Source of the DNA: Bradyrhizobium sp.
GTDB taxonomy: Bacteria; Pseudomonadota; Alphaproteobacteria; Rhizobiales; Xanthobacteraceae
Reading direction: 5' to 3'
Assembly: GCF_027451485.1 (NCBI RefSeq)
Contig: NZ_DAIDJE010000206.1
Location: 1-64,000 of the forward strand
DNA length: 64,000 bases
Shown here: in pieces, positions 27,415 through 36,605 of the stretch
Numbering within the stretch: the first letter of the stretch is position 1
Layout: each line of letters opens with the position of its first letter
Program-made: the position numbers and the translations under genes
Notes under the pieces: model-generated
What the model was told of the DNA's origin: nothing
The model's input: only the letters and a program-made list of their open reading frames with translations
Database searches by the model: none

Positions 27415-28578
27415 CTAGCCAGCGGGCAGGCGCGCTTCAACGATGCGGGCAAACACGCTCGCGCCGATCGGCAAAATCTTGTCGTCCAGCGTGTAGCCGG
27501 GATTATGCACCGGCACCGAGCCGTCATGGCCGAGCCAGAAATAGGCACCGGGCACGGCGTGCAGCATATCGGCAAAGTCTTCGCTGCCCATTTTCGGCTT
27601 GGCGCGTGTCAGGAACTTGGCAGGATCGATCACGCTACGGGCAACGTCTGCCACCACCTTGCAGTGCTCCTCGCTGTTGACCAGCACGCTGAAGATATCG
27701 CGGATGTCGACCTTGATCTCGACGTCGAAGGCGGCGGCGAGGCCGGCACAGAGGTTGCGCATCCGTTCGCGGATCAGCGCACGCACCTCGTCGGAGAAGG
27801 CGCGCACGGTGCCGGCAAGCCTGGCCTCGCCCGGAATCACATTATAGGCGGACCCCGCGTGGATCTGCGTAATCGAGAGCACAGCGGCCTCGTTCGGCGA
27901 AACGTTGCGGCTGACGACGGTCTGCAACGCCTGGCCCAGCGACATTGCAATCACGACAGGGTCCTTGGAGCGCTCCGGCATGGCACCGTGGGCTCCATAG
28001 CCGTTGATCGTGATGTCAAAGAAATCAGCCCCGGCCATGGCAGGCCCGGGGAGCACGGCGAGTTCGCCATGATCGAGGTCGGGGGCATTGTGGAGGCCGT
28101 AAATTTCGTCGCACGGAAATTTCTCGAACAGGCCGTCCTTGATCATCGCGCGCGCGCCGCCAAGGCCTTCCTCGGCCGGCTGGAAGATGAAGTGCACGGT
28201 GCCGTCGAAATTCCGCGTCTCTGCGAGATAGCGCGCCGTCCCGAGCAGCATCGTTGTGTGGCCGTCGTGACCGCATCCGTGAAAGCGACCGGGAATGGTC
28301 GAGCGCCATTTCAGGTTGGTGTTCTCTTCCATCGGCAGCGCGTCCATGTCGGCGCGCAATCCGATGCGCTTTTTGCCGTTGCCTTTGCCCTTGAGTACGC
28401 CGACGACGCCGGTGCCGCCGAAGCCGCGATGAACCTCGACCCCCCATTGCGTAAGCTTTTCGGCCACGATGCCGGAGGTGCGGACTTCCTCGAAGCCGAT
28501 CTCGGGATGGGCGTGCAGGTCCCGCCTGATGGCGGTGAGTTCGTCGGCAAAGCGCTCGATGCGGTCGATCGTGGGCAT
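27415..28578 (-). CDS. M20 family aminoacylase / amidohydrolase
   Basis: A 387-residue di-metal amidohydrolase of the hippurate hydrolase / N-acyl-amino-acid hydrolase group. Seen are DLHAHPEIGFEE, RADMDALPMEE, the metal motif GCGHDGHTTM and QPAEEGLGGARAM. It releases an amino acid from an N-acyl or amide substrate. The ATG at 28578 starts 4 nt after the M81 gene stop, so they are cotranscribed; an in-frame extension to 28710 lies inside that gene and is rejected. Confidence 0.9.
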   Translation of the reverse strand: MPTIDRIERFADELTAIRRDLHAHPEIGFEEVRTSGIVAEKLTQWGVEVHRGFGGTGVVGVLKGKGNGKKRIGLRADMDALPMEENTNLKWRSTIPGRFHGCGHDGHTTMLLGTARYLAETRNFDGTVHFIFQPAEEGLGGARAMIKDGLFEKFPCDEIYGLHNAPDLDHGELAVLPGPAMAGADFFDITINGYGAHGAMPERSKDPVVIAMSLGQALQTVVSRNVSPNEAAVLSITQIHAGSAYNVIPGEARLAGTVRAFSDEVRALIRERMRNLCAGLAAAFDVEIKVDIRDIFSVLVNSEEHCKVVADVARSVIDPAKFLTRAKPKMGSEDFADMLHAVPGAYFWLGHDGSVPVHNPGYTLDDKILPIGASVFARIVEARLPAG

Positions 28579-28582
28579 GATG

Positions 28583-30118
28583 TCATCCGGTCGCGGTGGA
28601 ATGAAGCGGTGAGGAGTGAGGCGCGGTGAAGGCAGGACCGTTCGGCTTAAGTCGAATGCCGGAACGCAGTCTGGTCCAGGGCAGGGAGGCCGGGTCCGCA
28701 GGCATCGCACCGGGGGCGGCGCAGATCAGCAATCTTTCTGCGATCGGCTCGAAGTCGGCGCGGAAATGCACCGAACTCTTGTTCACCAGGATCGCCTGTT
28801 CGGTCGGCTCGATTCCGACATAGCGGAACATCGCCTGGTCGGCGAGCTGTGCTTTATGCGAACTCACGACCACGCGAATGCCGTCGATCCGCAAGCAGGC
28901 TGATGGCCCCATGTCCATGTCGCGGCCGCCGAAATAGGGGCCGGGCGCCACGAATTTTCCGTCGGAGAGTTTTTCTACGGTGAAGGTCGCCTCAAAGGGC
29001 GCATCGCCCGGAATACCTGACTTGCCGCCGAGGGATAGCTTGAGCGAAGCGCCGACGCTCGCCTCGTGAGCGGCCTTGGCAGAGGCCGGATCGTAGATTA
29101 CGCCGATTGCCGCGTGCGTGGCGTGGTTGCGGACAAGCGCCCGCAGCATGCCGGTCGTGTCGGAGTCGCCGCCGGCACCGGGATTGTCCTGGGTATCGGC
29201 AATGATGATGGGTTTGCGCGCAGCCTTCGACAGTTCCATGGCGAGTCGCACGCCTTCATCAGGCGAGTAGATGCGGCCGTCGAAATCCTTTTCATGGCCT
29301 TCGATCAGACCCGCGAGCTTGTCCACCGCGGCCTGCGCGTCGCGCTTGGTCTTTCCGTAAGCAAAGACGCTTGGCCCGCAATGGGCGAAATCGGCGGCCG
29401 GAAAGCCGGGACAAAAGGAGAGCGTCGGCACGGCCTCGCTCTGCATGTCGGCGAGTTGCTCGTAAATGGCCTTGCTTGGAAAATCGCTGGTGCACTGCCA
29501 GCTGATCGGAATCAGAAACGGCAATTGCCGGAACGCTTTTTCGAAGTGCTGGCCGTTCTGCAGCAGCAGGGCGAGGTGCCGCGCGGCGGCGCGGCCGGTA
29601 TCGGCCATGTCGACATGCGGATAGGTGCGGTAGGCGATCAGTGCATCTGCGTGATGCACCATGTCTGGCGTGACATTGGCGTGCAGATCGAGGCTCGTGA
29701 CGAGCGGTAGTTCGTCGCCGATCACCTGCCGCACCCGCCGCAGGATTTCGCCTTCGCCGTCGTCGAAATGCTCGGCTACCATCGCGCCATGCAGGTCGAG
29801 ATAGACCGCATCGAGCCGCCCGGCGCCGGCGAGGCCCTCGACGATCACCTTCGCGATGCGCTCATAGGCGTCCTTCGTGACATGCGCGCAGGGGCTGGCG
29901 GCGGCAAAGATCGTCGGCACCAGTTCCCAGCCGAGCGCCTCCGCTTCGCCGATGAAACCGGCAAGCCCGACGTTGATGTTGCGCATCACCTTGAAGACGT
30001 CGGTGCCTCGTACCATCGCAGGCCAGCCGCCGCCATGGACGAAATCGGCATAGCTCGCCTTGGTCGGCGCGAAAGTGTTGGTCTCGTGCAAAAAACCGCC
30101 GACGGCGATACGGGGCAT
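28583..30118 (-). CDS. M81 family metallopeptidase (MlrC-like)
   Basis: A 511-residue protein of the MlrC family, first known from microcystin breakdown where it cleaves linear peptide intermediates. Typical features are the opening RIAVGGFLHETNTFAP, DAVYLDLHGAMV, SLDLHANVTPDM with a His ligand, and the C-terminal ADTQDNPGAGGDSDTT. The ATG at 30118 has GAGGAA 8 nt upstream; the ATG at 30139 has a weaker site. Lies 69 nt downstream of the ABC ATPase gene. In soil bacteria the natural substrates are probably D-amino-acid or beta-linked peptides. Confidence 0.9.
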   Translation of the reverse strand: MPRIAVGGFLHETNTFAPTKASYADFVHGGGWPAMVRGTDVFKVMRNINVGLAGFIGEAEALGWELVPTIFAAASPCAHVTKDAYERIAKVIVEGLAGAGRLDAVYLDLHGAMVAEHFDDGEGEILRRVRQVIGDELPLVTSLDLHANVTPDMVHHADALIAYRTYPHVDMADTGRAAARHLALLLQNGQHFEKAFRQLPFLIPISWQCTSDFPSKAIYEQLADMQSEAVPTLSFCPGFPAADFAHCGPSVFAYGKTKRDAQAAVDKLAGLIEGHEKDFDGRIYSPDEGVRLAMELSKAARKPIIIADTQDNPGAGGDSDTTGMLRALVRNHATHAAIGVIYDPASAKAAHEASVGASLKLSLGGKSGIPGDAPFEATFTVEKLSDGKFVAPGPYFGGRDMDMGPSACLRIDGIRVVVSSHKAQLADQAMFRYVGIEPTEQAILVNKSSVHFRADFEPIAERLLICAAPGAMPADPASLPWTRLRSGIRLKPNGPAFTAPHSSPLHSTATG

Positions 30119-30187
30119 GCGTGGTTCCTCAGCAGTCATTCCGCGATTCGCCGGCAGGAGCAGACCCGGAATTTGGATCTGACAACG

Positions 30188-31819
30188 CTAGCCGACAATC
30201 GGCCGGAAGTTCGCAAAATCCCATCCGCGTCCGGGCGCGGCGTCAAGCAGGCTACGGGTATAGGCCTGTTGCGGTTTTGTGAGGACTTGCATGGCCGGCC
30301 CCTGTTCGACGATGCGGCCGTGCTGCATGACCGCGACGTCGTCGCAGATTTGCGCCGCGACGCGCAGATCATGGGTGACGAAGAGGATTGCGACACCAAG
30401 TCGCGCCTGGAGCTGGTCGAGCAATTCGAGGACCTGCGCCTGAACGGAGACGTCCAGCGCCGAGACAGCCTCGTCTGCCACCATCACGTCGGGATCGAGC
30501 GCAAGTGCCCGCGCGATGGCGATGCGCTGTCGCTGTCCGCCGGAAAACTGATGCGGGAAACGCGCGACGGAATCCGGCGGCAAGCCGACCAGCTCGAGCA
30601 GCTCGCGCGCTTTCTCCAGCGCCCGCGGGCGCGGCATGTGATAGTTGATTGGGCCTTCGGCGATGGTTTCACCGACGGTGATGCGCGGATTGAGCGATCG
30701 ATAGGGATCCTGGAAGACGATCTGGATCTTCTTGCGATGCGGCTGCAACAGCTTTCGCGACAGGTCGGATATTTCGCGATTTCCCAGGTGAACCGTCCCG
30801 GAGGTCGGATCGATCAGACGGACGATGCAGCGGGCGACGGTCGATTTGCCTGAGCCGCTTTCGCCGACAATGCCGAGCGTGCGGCCCTTGCGCAGCCTGA
30901 GCGTCACCCCCTGGGCTGCGGTCACTTCGCGCGAGCGCCGAAACGCCGAGCTTTCGCGGTAAATTTTCGAAAGGTTGTTGGTTTCAAGCACGATCGGCTC
31001 GTGTGATTCCGGCCGCGGCGCGCGCGGCACCAGCGACGGCACCGCTGCGAGGAGATTGCGGGTGTATTCTTGCGCCGGCGCACGCAGGATGGCCTGAAGC
31101 GGTCCGGTCTCGACCAGCTTGCCCCGCCGCATCACTGCGACACGGTCGGCGATTTCCGCGACCACGCCCATATCGTGGGTGATAAAGAGCACTGCGGTGC
31201 CGTGGTCGCGTTGCAGGTCGCGGATCAAGCCCAGTATCTGCTTTTGCGTGGTAACGTCGAGCGCCGTGGTCGGCTCGTCCGCGATCAGGAGCTTCGGTTC
31301 CAGCACCAGCGCCATGGCGATCATGATGCGTTGACGCTGGCCACCTGACAGGCGATGCGGGTAGGAGGCAAAGATCCGTTCGACCTCCGGCAGCCGCACT
31401 TGTTCCATCATCTCAAGGATGCGCGTGCGCCGCGCGCGCTTGTCGAGCCTGGTATGCGTGCGCAGGACTTCGTCGATCTGCCGTCCGACCGGCACTACAG
31501 GGTTGAGCGCGGTCATCGGCTCCTGAAAAATCATCGCCATCGTGGTGGCGCGCAGTTGCCTCAAGCGCCGGTCGCTTGCGCCAATCAGTTCCTCTCGGGC
31601 CAGTTTGATGTGGCCGCCGGTTGCCGCGAGCGTGCCCTTCGGCAACAGTCCCATCACGGCCAACGAGGTGACGGATTTTCCCGATCCGCTTTCGCCGACG
31701 AGGCACAGCGTCTCGCGTTCGTGCACGTCGAGGCAGACGCCATCGATGACGCGATCGGCATCGGGGTTTTGTCCAAGGCTGACGACGAGGTTTTCGATCG
31801 CGAGAGCAGGCGAGGTCAC
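30188..31819 (-). CDS. Peptide-type ABC transporter, fused double ATPase
   Basis: One 543-residue polypeptide holding both DppD- and DppF-like ATPase domains. Each half has Walker A GESGSGKS, a signature (LSGGQRQRI, then FSGGQRQRI) and Walker B (LLIADEPTTALD, then VMVADEAVSALD, with Ala replacing Pro). It energises uptake through the two permeases encoded just upstream. The GTG start at 31819 overlaps the permease stop by 4 nt; an open extension far upstream is the shadow of the permease gene. Confidence 0.93.
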   Translation of the reverse strand: MTSPALAIENLVVSLGQNPDADRVIDGVCLDVHERETLCLVGESGSGKSVTSLAVMGLLPKGTLAATGGHIKLAREELIGASDRRLRQLRATTMAMIFQEPMTALNPVVPVGRQIDEVLRTHTRLDKRARRTRILEMMEQVRLPEVERIFASYPHRLSGGQRQRIMIAMALVLEPKLLIADEPTTALDVTTQKQILGLIRDLQRDHGTAVLFITHDMGVVAEIADRVAVMRRGKLVETGPLQAILRAPAQEYTRNLLAAVPSLVPRAPRPESHEPIVLETNNLSKIYRESSAFRRSREVTAAQGVTLRLRKGRTLGIVGESGSGKSTVARCIVRLIDPTSGTVHLGNREISDLSRKLLQPHRKKIQIVFQDPYRSLNPRITVGETIAEGPINYHMPRPRALEKARELLELVGLPPDSVARFPHQFSGGQRQRIAIARALALDPDVMVADEAVSALDVSVQAQVLELLDQLQARLGVAILFVTHDLRVAAQICDDVAVMQHGRIVEQGPAMQVLTKPQQAYTRSLLDAAPGRGWDFANFRPIVG

Positions 31820-32700
31820 TTGCTCGCCTCCCGCTGCTTCAGGCGGGGATCGAGCGCGTCGCGCGCGGCATCGCCAATGAGGTTGACCGAAAGGATCGTG
31901 ATCGAGAGAACGAGCCCGGGCCAGAAGATCAGGGAGGGCTTGATCTGAAAGAAACTGCGTCCCTCGGCCATGATGTTGCCCCAGCTCGGGGTTTCCGGGC
32001 TGATCCCGGCGCCGAGAAATGACAGGATCGCTTCGGTCAAAATCGCCGACGCGCAAACATAGGTGCCTTGCACGATCAGGGGGGCAATGGTGTTCGGCAT
32101 CAGATGCCGCCACATGATCTTTGGCAGGGACGATCCGAGCGAGATCGCGGCCTCCACATAGGGCTCCTCGCGCGCCGACAGCACGACGGAACGGACCAGC
32201 CGCGCCACGCGCGGAATCTCCGGAATGGTGATGGCGACCATCACGGTCATCAGGCTGGCGCCGGAGAGCGAAACAACGGCAATCGCCAGCAAAATACCGG
32301 GGATCGCCATCAGCCCATCCATGATCCGCATCATGACGGCGTCGATCCATTTGAAGAAGCCGGACACCAATCCGATAGCAAGCCCGATGCCAACGCTGAA
32401 AACGGCGCTGCCAAGACCGACCAGCAGCGAGATGCGTCCACCATAAAGGATGCGTGACAGCAGGTCGCGACCATAGCCGTCGGTGCCCAGCAAGAATTGC
32501 GCGCTGGCCGGCTTCAGCCGCTGGGCGGGCGTGAGCAGCAGCGGATCGTGCGGGGCGAGCCAGGGCGCGAGGATCGCCGAGAGCGTTATGAGAGCAAGAC
32601 ACACGACGGCGACGGTGATGATCGGCGTTGCGGTCAGGAATGTCCCCCGCACAGGCGTCGTGATCGGAATGGAGGGCTCTGGAAGGGTCTCGATCGCCAT
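31816..32700 (-). CDS. Peptide-type ABC transporter permease, DppC-like
   Basis: A 294-residue inner-membrane permease with an N-terminal OppC_N helix (TPIITVAVVCLALITLSAIL), HDPLLLTPAQRLKPAS, LGTDGYGRDLLSR and the EAA loop EAAISLGSSLPKIMWRHLMP. The ATG at 32700 opens MAIETLPEP; an extension to 32757 overlaps the upstream gene. Second gene of the transport operon. Confidence 0.92.
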   Translation of the reverse strand: MAIETLPEPSIPITTPVRGTFLTATPIITVAVVCLALITLSAILAPWLAPHDPLLLTPAQRLKPASAQFLLGTDGYGRDLLSRILYGGRISLLVGLGSAVFSVGIGLAIGLVSGFFKWIDAVMMRIMDGLMAIPGILLAIAVVSLSGASLMTVMVAITIPEIPRVARLVRSVVLSAREEPYVEAAISLGSSLPKIMWRHLMPNTIAPLIVQGTYVCASAILTEAILSFLGAGISPETPSWGNIMAEGRSFFQIKPSLIFWPGLVLSITILSVNLIGDAARDALDPRLKQREASK

Positions 32701-32716
32701 CGGATTTCTTTGGGCC

Positions 32717-33658
32717 TCAGTAGCGGATTCGGGGATCGAGCAGGGTGTAGGCGACATCGATCAGAAGGTTGACGCCAAGATACACGCCCGAGGTCAGTAG
32801 GATCAGACCCTGGATGACCGGATAATCGCGAGACAGCACGGCATCGACGGTGAGACGGCCGATGCCAGGCAGGTTGAACACGCTTTCAGTGACGACGACC
32901 CCGGAAATCAGGAGCGCAAATCCGGTGCCGATCACGGTGATGACCGGGACGGCGGCGTTGCGCAGGCCGTGGCGCAGCAGCACGCCGGCCTCGCTGATGC
33001 CCTTGGCGCGCGCCGTGCGTACGTAATCTTCGCCCAGCACGTCCAGCATGGAGGCGCGGGTCATGCGTGCGATCAGCGCGACATAGATGAACGACAGCGT
33101 CACCGTTGGCAGGATCAGCCGTTCGAGGAACGGGCCGAAGCCCTTGGCGATGCTGCGATAACCCTGGACCGGCAGCCAGCGCAGATCGATGGCAAAAATC
33201 TGGATCAAGACATAGCCGATGACAAACACCGGAACCGAAAACCCGACCACCGACAATCCCATCACGAAGCGATCGATCAGGGTGCCGCGTTTCCAGGCGG
33301 CGATCACCCCGAGCGGCACGGCGATCACAACCGACAGCACGATGGTTGAGATGGCGACCGCAATCGAGGGCTCGATGCGCTGGCCGATCAGCGTCAGCAC
33401 CGGTTTGTGGGAGGAGAGCGAGGTGCCGAGATCGCCGTGGAGGAGACTGCCGATCCAGGTGAAGAACTGGGTGTAGAGCGGCTGGTTCAGCCCGAGCGAA
33501 ATACGGATGTGCTCGAGCTGCTCGGGCGTAGCGTTGTCGCCGGCGAGAATCGCCGCGGGGTCGCCGGGCGTCAACCGCAGCAGCAGGAACACGAACAGTG
33601 CGACCACGCCCATCACGGGAATGGCGGCGAGCACCCGGCGCATCAGATATCCGAGCAT
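32717..33658 (-). CDS. Peptide-type ABC transporter permease, DppB-like
   Basis: A 313-residue permease of the DppB type: MLGYLMRRVLAAIPVMGVV, LLRLTPGDPAAILAGDNA, and the EAA loop DYVRTARAKGISEAGVLLRH. First gene of the operon. No periplasmic binding-protein gene lies upstream, where it is normally found; the 291 nt up to DoxX holds only degenerate repeat sequence. Confidence 0.92.
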   Translation of the reverse strand: MLGYLMRRVLAAIPVMGVVALFVFLLLRLTPGDPAAILAGDNATPEQLEHIRISLGLNQPLYTQFFTWIGSLLHGDLGTSLSSHKPVLTLIGQRIEPSIAVAISTIVLSVVIAVPLGVIAAWKRGTLIDRFVMGLSVVGFSVPVFVIGYVLIQIFAIDLRWLPVQGYRSIAKGFGPFLERLILPTVTLSFIYVALIARMTRASMLDVLGEDYVRTARAKGISEAGVLLRHGLRNAAVPVITVIGTGFALLISGVVVTESVFNLPGIGRLTVDAVLSRDYPVIQGLILLTSGVYLGVNLLIDVAYTLLDPRIRY

Positions 33659-33949
33659 GCAGCCTCTAAAGTTGTCTGGCCTTCAGCGGAGCGAAGCGCC
33701 GACGCCGTCCGGAACTTGTCCGGGACACTCTGGATTGCTTCGCTTGCGACCGCAATGACGGCGTTGGTTCTAGTAGCAAATGGCGTGCCACAGTGGCGGG
33801 TGGCTGATCATATTCTGTTTCGTTCTCGGCAATTGGCGTCGCGCAAATGCGCAAGACCTGTGGCTTCGCAGCGTCATGCACCCGGTGAGCGAATTTGACA
33901 TCCGCTACGCGTTGGCCGAGGGCTGCGGCTGGTGATCGCGAGGCGTTTC

Positions 33950-34420
33950 TCAAGCCCGCATCCGGCCGTCGATTGACCAGCGTCCGGCGCCTACGATCAG
34001 CAGGTAGATGCATCCGAGCAGCATGACGAGATCGGTCCGTGCTTCATGCATCATGCTCCAAAACCCCGTACGCTTGATGTCCTTGGCGAGGTGGAACAGC
34101 CACACGTCGTGGCCGAGCAGGATCGGCAGCTTCGTCGAGGCGAGCGCGACGATCATGACAATGATCAACGGGACCGCGGCGAGTCGGGTAAGCAGTCCGA
34201 CGATGATGAGAAGTCCGCAAATCGTTTCGACGACGCCGACGAACGGACCCATGAGGTCGGGAAAGGGAATCCCGATCCTGGCGAAACGTCCCGCGCCCAG
34301 AATGTCGGGGAATAGCAGCTTCTGAATGCCTTCCGGGAAAAAGACGATTAACCCGATCTGGAGCCGTATAAGGATCGTCCAGGTGGATGTCGTGACATCG
34401 AGGGCGCTGTTCCGGTCCAT
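33950..34420 (-). CDS. DoxX family membrane protein
   Basis: A 156-residue four-helix membrane protein of the DoxX/SURF4-like family, with RLQIGLIVFFPEGIQKLLFP, VGVVETICGLLIIVGLLTRL and the terminal MMHEARTDLVMLLGCIYLL. In bacteria such proteins are linked to thiol or redox stress. The ATG at 34420 has AAGGA 8 nt upstream; 34465 is an alternative. Divergent from the PadR regulator with 95 nt between. Confidence 0.85.
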   Translation of the reverse strand: MDRNSALDVTTSTWTILIRLQIGLIVFFPEGIQKLLFPDILGAGRFARIGIPFPDLMGPFVGVVETICGLLIIVGLLTRLAAVPLIIVMIVALASTKLPILLGHDVWLFHLAKDIKRTGFWSMMHEARTDLVMLLGCIYLLIVGAGRWSIDGRMRA

Positions 34421-34515
34421 TGCTATATCCTTACGCTTGTTGAGCCGGGCAAAGAGATGGTTCATATGCTTTCGCCGGGAGGCGTGGACGTAATGGTCGA
34501 TGAGGTCGCCTGTCG

Positions 34516-34818
34516 ATGAAGTTCAAGGACCTGCTCAGCGGATTCGTCCGTCTCCATATCCTGCACCACGCCGCTGAACACGAGGTCTACGGCCAGTGGA
34601 TGATCGATGAACTGGCCCGGCACGGCTACAAATTGAGCCCCGGCACGCTCTACCCCATGCTCCACGCGATGGAACAAAAGGGATATCTGCGATCCCGAAA
34701 GCAGCGGGACGGCCGCACCGTCAGGACCCTTTACCGCGCGACGGCGTTGGGGAAGCGGGCGCTCACGCTCGCCAGAACACGTTTGCGCGAGTTCACCGGC
34801 GAAGTGATGAAGGATTGA
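34516..34818 (+). CDS. PadR family transcriptional regulator
   Basis: A 100-residue winged-helix regulator. The PadR core is seen in LHILHHAAEHEVYGQWMIDEL and LSPGTLYPMLHAMEQKGYL, followed by the wing RDGRTVRTLYRAT. It lacks the longer C-terminal dimerisation helix of large PadR proteins (subfamily 2 size). Its place between DoxX and the multicopper oxidase suggests it controls one or both. The inducer is unknown. Confidence 0.9.
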   Translation: MKFKDLLSGFVRLHILHHAAEHEVYGQWMIDELARHGYKLSPGTLYPMLHAMEQKGYLRSRKQRDGRTVRTLYRATALGKRALTLARTRLREFTGEVMKD

Positions 34819-34950
34819 CGGATTTCCCGTTTCCGATTGCATGATTCCGCTTGCGGGGCCGGCTGATAGTCGACTAACGATATCGAAATTCGATAGTGAA
34901 GGCTAAGGTGTTTGTTTCGCCGCTGCTTCACGAAACCGGGAGAGCCTCCT

Positions 34951-36414
34951 GTGCAGATCGACCGCCGCGCACTTCTTGCCTATGGCGCCATGCTTCCATT
35001 GGCTGGATCGGTATCCCGGCTCGCCCGTGCGGCCGAGTCGCCGACGGCGGGGGCAATTGAAAAGGCCGACCACACCTTGCGGATCGCCACGGGTCTGGTC
35101 GAATTGGCTCCGGATCACATCGTCTCGACAACGCTCTACAACGGCCAGTTTCCCGGACCGCTCCTGCGCTTCAAGGAAGGGCAGCGCACGGTCGTGGACG
35201 TCTATAACGACACGGACACGCCGGAACTGGTGCACTGGCATGGCCAGATGATCGGAAGCGATGTCGACGGGGCGGCAGAGGAGGGAACGCCCTTTATCGC
35301 GCCTCACGGCATGCGCCGGATCGCTTTTGTGCCCAAGCCGGCGGGCTTCCGCTTTTATCACACGCATGTTGTGGCCCGTGCTGATCTCAATCGCGGGACT
35401 TACACGGGGCAGGTCGGCCCGGTCTATATCGAACCGAAAAACGAGCCCGGAGCTTATGACCGCGAGGTCTTCCTGGTGCTCAAGGAGTTTGCGCCGTCGT
35501 TCAGCCGCGGCGGCGATATGGCGATGGACTTTCTCGCCGGCGAGCCGATCAAGGAGTTGCAGGAGACCGGCAAGAAGGCCGACGACGAGGCCAAGGAAAA
35601 GACCAAGGGCTTTGAGGTCGGCTACGACCTGTTCGCGATTAATGGCAAGATGCTCGGGCACGGCGAGCCCATTCGCGTAAAACGCGGCGAGCGCGTGCTG
35701 TTTCACGTTCTCAACGGAAGCGCCGGCGAGACTCGCAGCCTCGCGCTGCCAGGTCACTCTTTCAGAGTCGTGGCGCTCGACGGCAATCCGGTGCCGACGC
35801 CGCGGGACGTGCCGGTGCTCTGGTTGGGCACCGCGGAGCGCATCTCGGCCATTGTCGAGATGAACCATCCCGGCGTTTGGGTCATCGGCGACCTTGCCGA
35901 TGATGACCGCAAGCGAGGCATGGGCATCGTGGTCGAATACGCCGGCTCCAAAGGCAAGCCGCAATGGACGAAGCCGAAGCCTTATCGCTGGGACTACACG
36001 CTGTTCGGCAAGCCGGGCGCGACGCGGGCAAAGCCGGACGAGACGATGGAATTCACCATCGTCAAGCATAACGCTGCGCTGAACGGCTTTAACGAGTGGA
36101 CGCTGAACGGCAAGGCCTTCGCCATGGAGACCAGGAATCCGACGTACACGGTCCACGAAGGCCGCCGCTACCGCCTGAAATTCCGCAACGCGAGCGACGA
36201 CATTCATCCGCTGCACCTGCATCGCCACAGCTTCGAACTGGTGAGTGTCGGCGGTAAGTCGACGGCCGGCGTCATCAAGGACGTCGTGATGGTAGGCGGA
36301 TTCCAGGAGGTCGAGTTCGATTTCGTCGCGGACAATCCCGGAATGACGCTGTTTCACTGCCACCAGCAACTCCACATGGACTTCGGATTCATGTTTCTGT
36401 TCGGTTACGCATAG
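34951..36414 (+). CDS. Multicopper oxidase, periplasmic
   Basis: A 487-residue three-domain copper oxidase exported by a twin-arginine-type leader (DRRALLAYGAML). All copper ligand blocks are present: H95-W-H97, H137-T-H139, H419-P-L-H422-L-H424 and H469-C470-H471..H475. The residue ten after the type-1 Cys is F480, so the type-1 copper lacks an axial Met, as in high-potential laccases. The GTG at 34951 has GGGAGAG upstream. Likely oxidises Cu(I), Mn(II) or phenolics. A MFS gene and ChrA follow on the same strand. Confidence 0.9.
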   Translation: MQIDRRALLAYGAMLPLAGSVSRLARAAESPTAGAIEKADHTLRIATGLVELAPDHIVSTTLYNGQFPGPLLRFKEGQRTVVDVYNDTDTPELVHWHGQMIGSDVDGAAEEGTPFIAPHGMRRIAFVPKPAGFRFYHTHVVARADLNRGTYTGQVGPVYIEPKNEPGAYDREVFLVLKEFAPSFSRGGDMAMDFLAGEPIKELQETGKKADDEAKEKTKGFEVGYDLFAINGKMLGHGEPIRVKRGERVLFHVLNGSAGETRSLALPGHSFRVVALDGNPVPTPRDVPVLWLGTAERISAIVEMNHPGVWVIGDLADDDRKRGMGIVVEYAGSKGKPQWTKPKPYRWDYTLFGKPGATRAKPDETMEFTIVKHNAALNGFNEWTLNGKAFAMETRNPTYTVHEGRRYRLKFRNASDDIHPLHLHRHSFELVSVGGKSTAGVIKDVVMVGGFQEVEFDFVADNPGMTLFHCHQQLHMDFGFMFLFGYA

Positions 36415-36502
36415 TGCGGCGAATTTGCAGCCCCTGTCGGGGTTGCTGCGAGTTCGCGATGGGAACTTCAAATCCAAGGTCGCACTACAAAACGGCAGGT
36501 TG

Positions 36503-36577
36503 CTAGAGCTCCGTTTGAGTCCGAACTTCGCATCAGATGCTGCTGCGATAGCTTGCGGACTTCGGAATCGGGGCTCT
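36503..36577. repeat. Dispersed repeat, copy A
   Basis: This segment (TAGAGCTCCG .. TTCGGAATCGGGGCTCT) is similar, in reverse orientation, to 55069-55125: the reverse complement reads AGAGCCCCGATTCCGAAGT, against AGAGCTCCGATTCCGAAGT there. Both contain dyads around GAACTTCG. Confidence 0.55.
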
Positions 36578-36605
36578 GGGCCTGAACCGACGACGGGAGT
36601 CATCC

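Noticed and set aside
31820-32602. N-terminal extension of the ABC ATPase frame to 804 codons
   Set aside because: The extension is an out-of-frame reading of the DppC-like permease gene; the GTG at 31819 with 4-nt overlap is the natural start.
33666-34013. Minus-strand 115-codon frame between DppB and DoxX
   Set aside because: No motif, Arg-rich, overlaps degenerate repeat sequence and the DoxX gene end.
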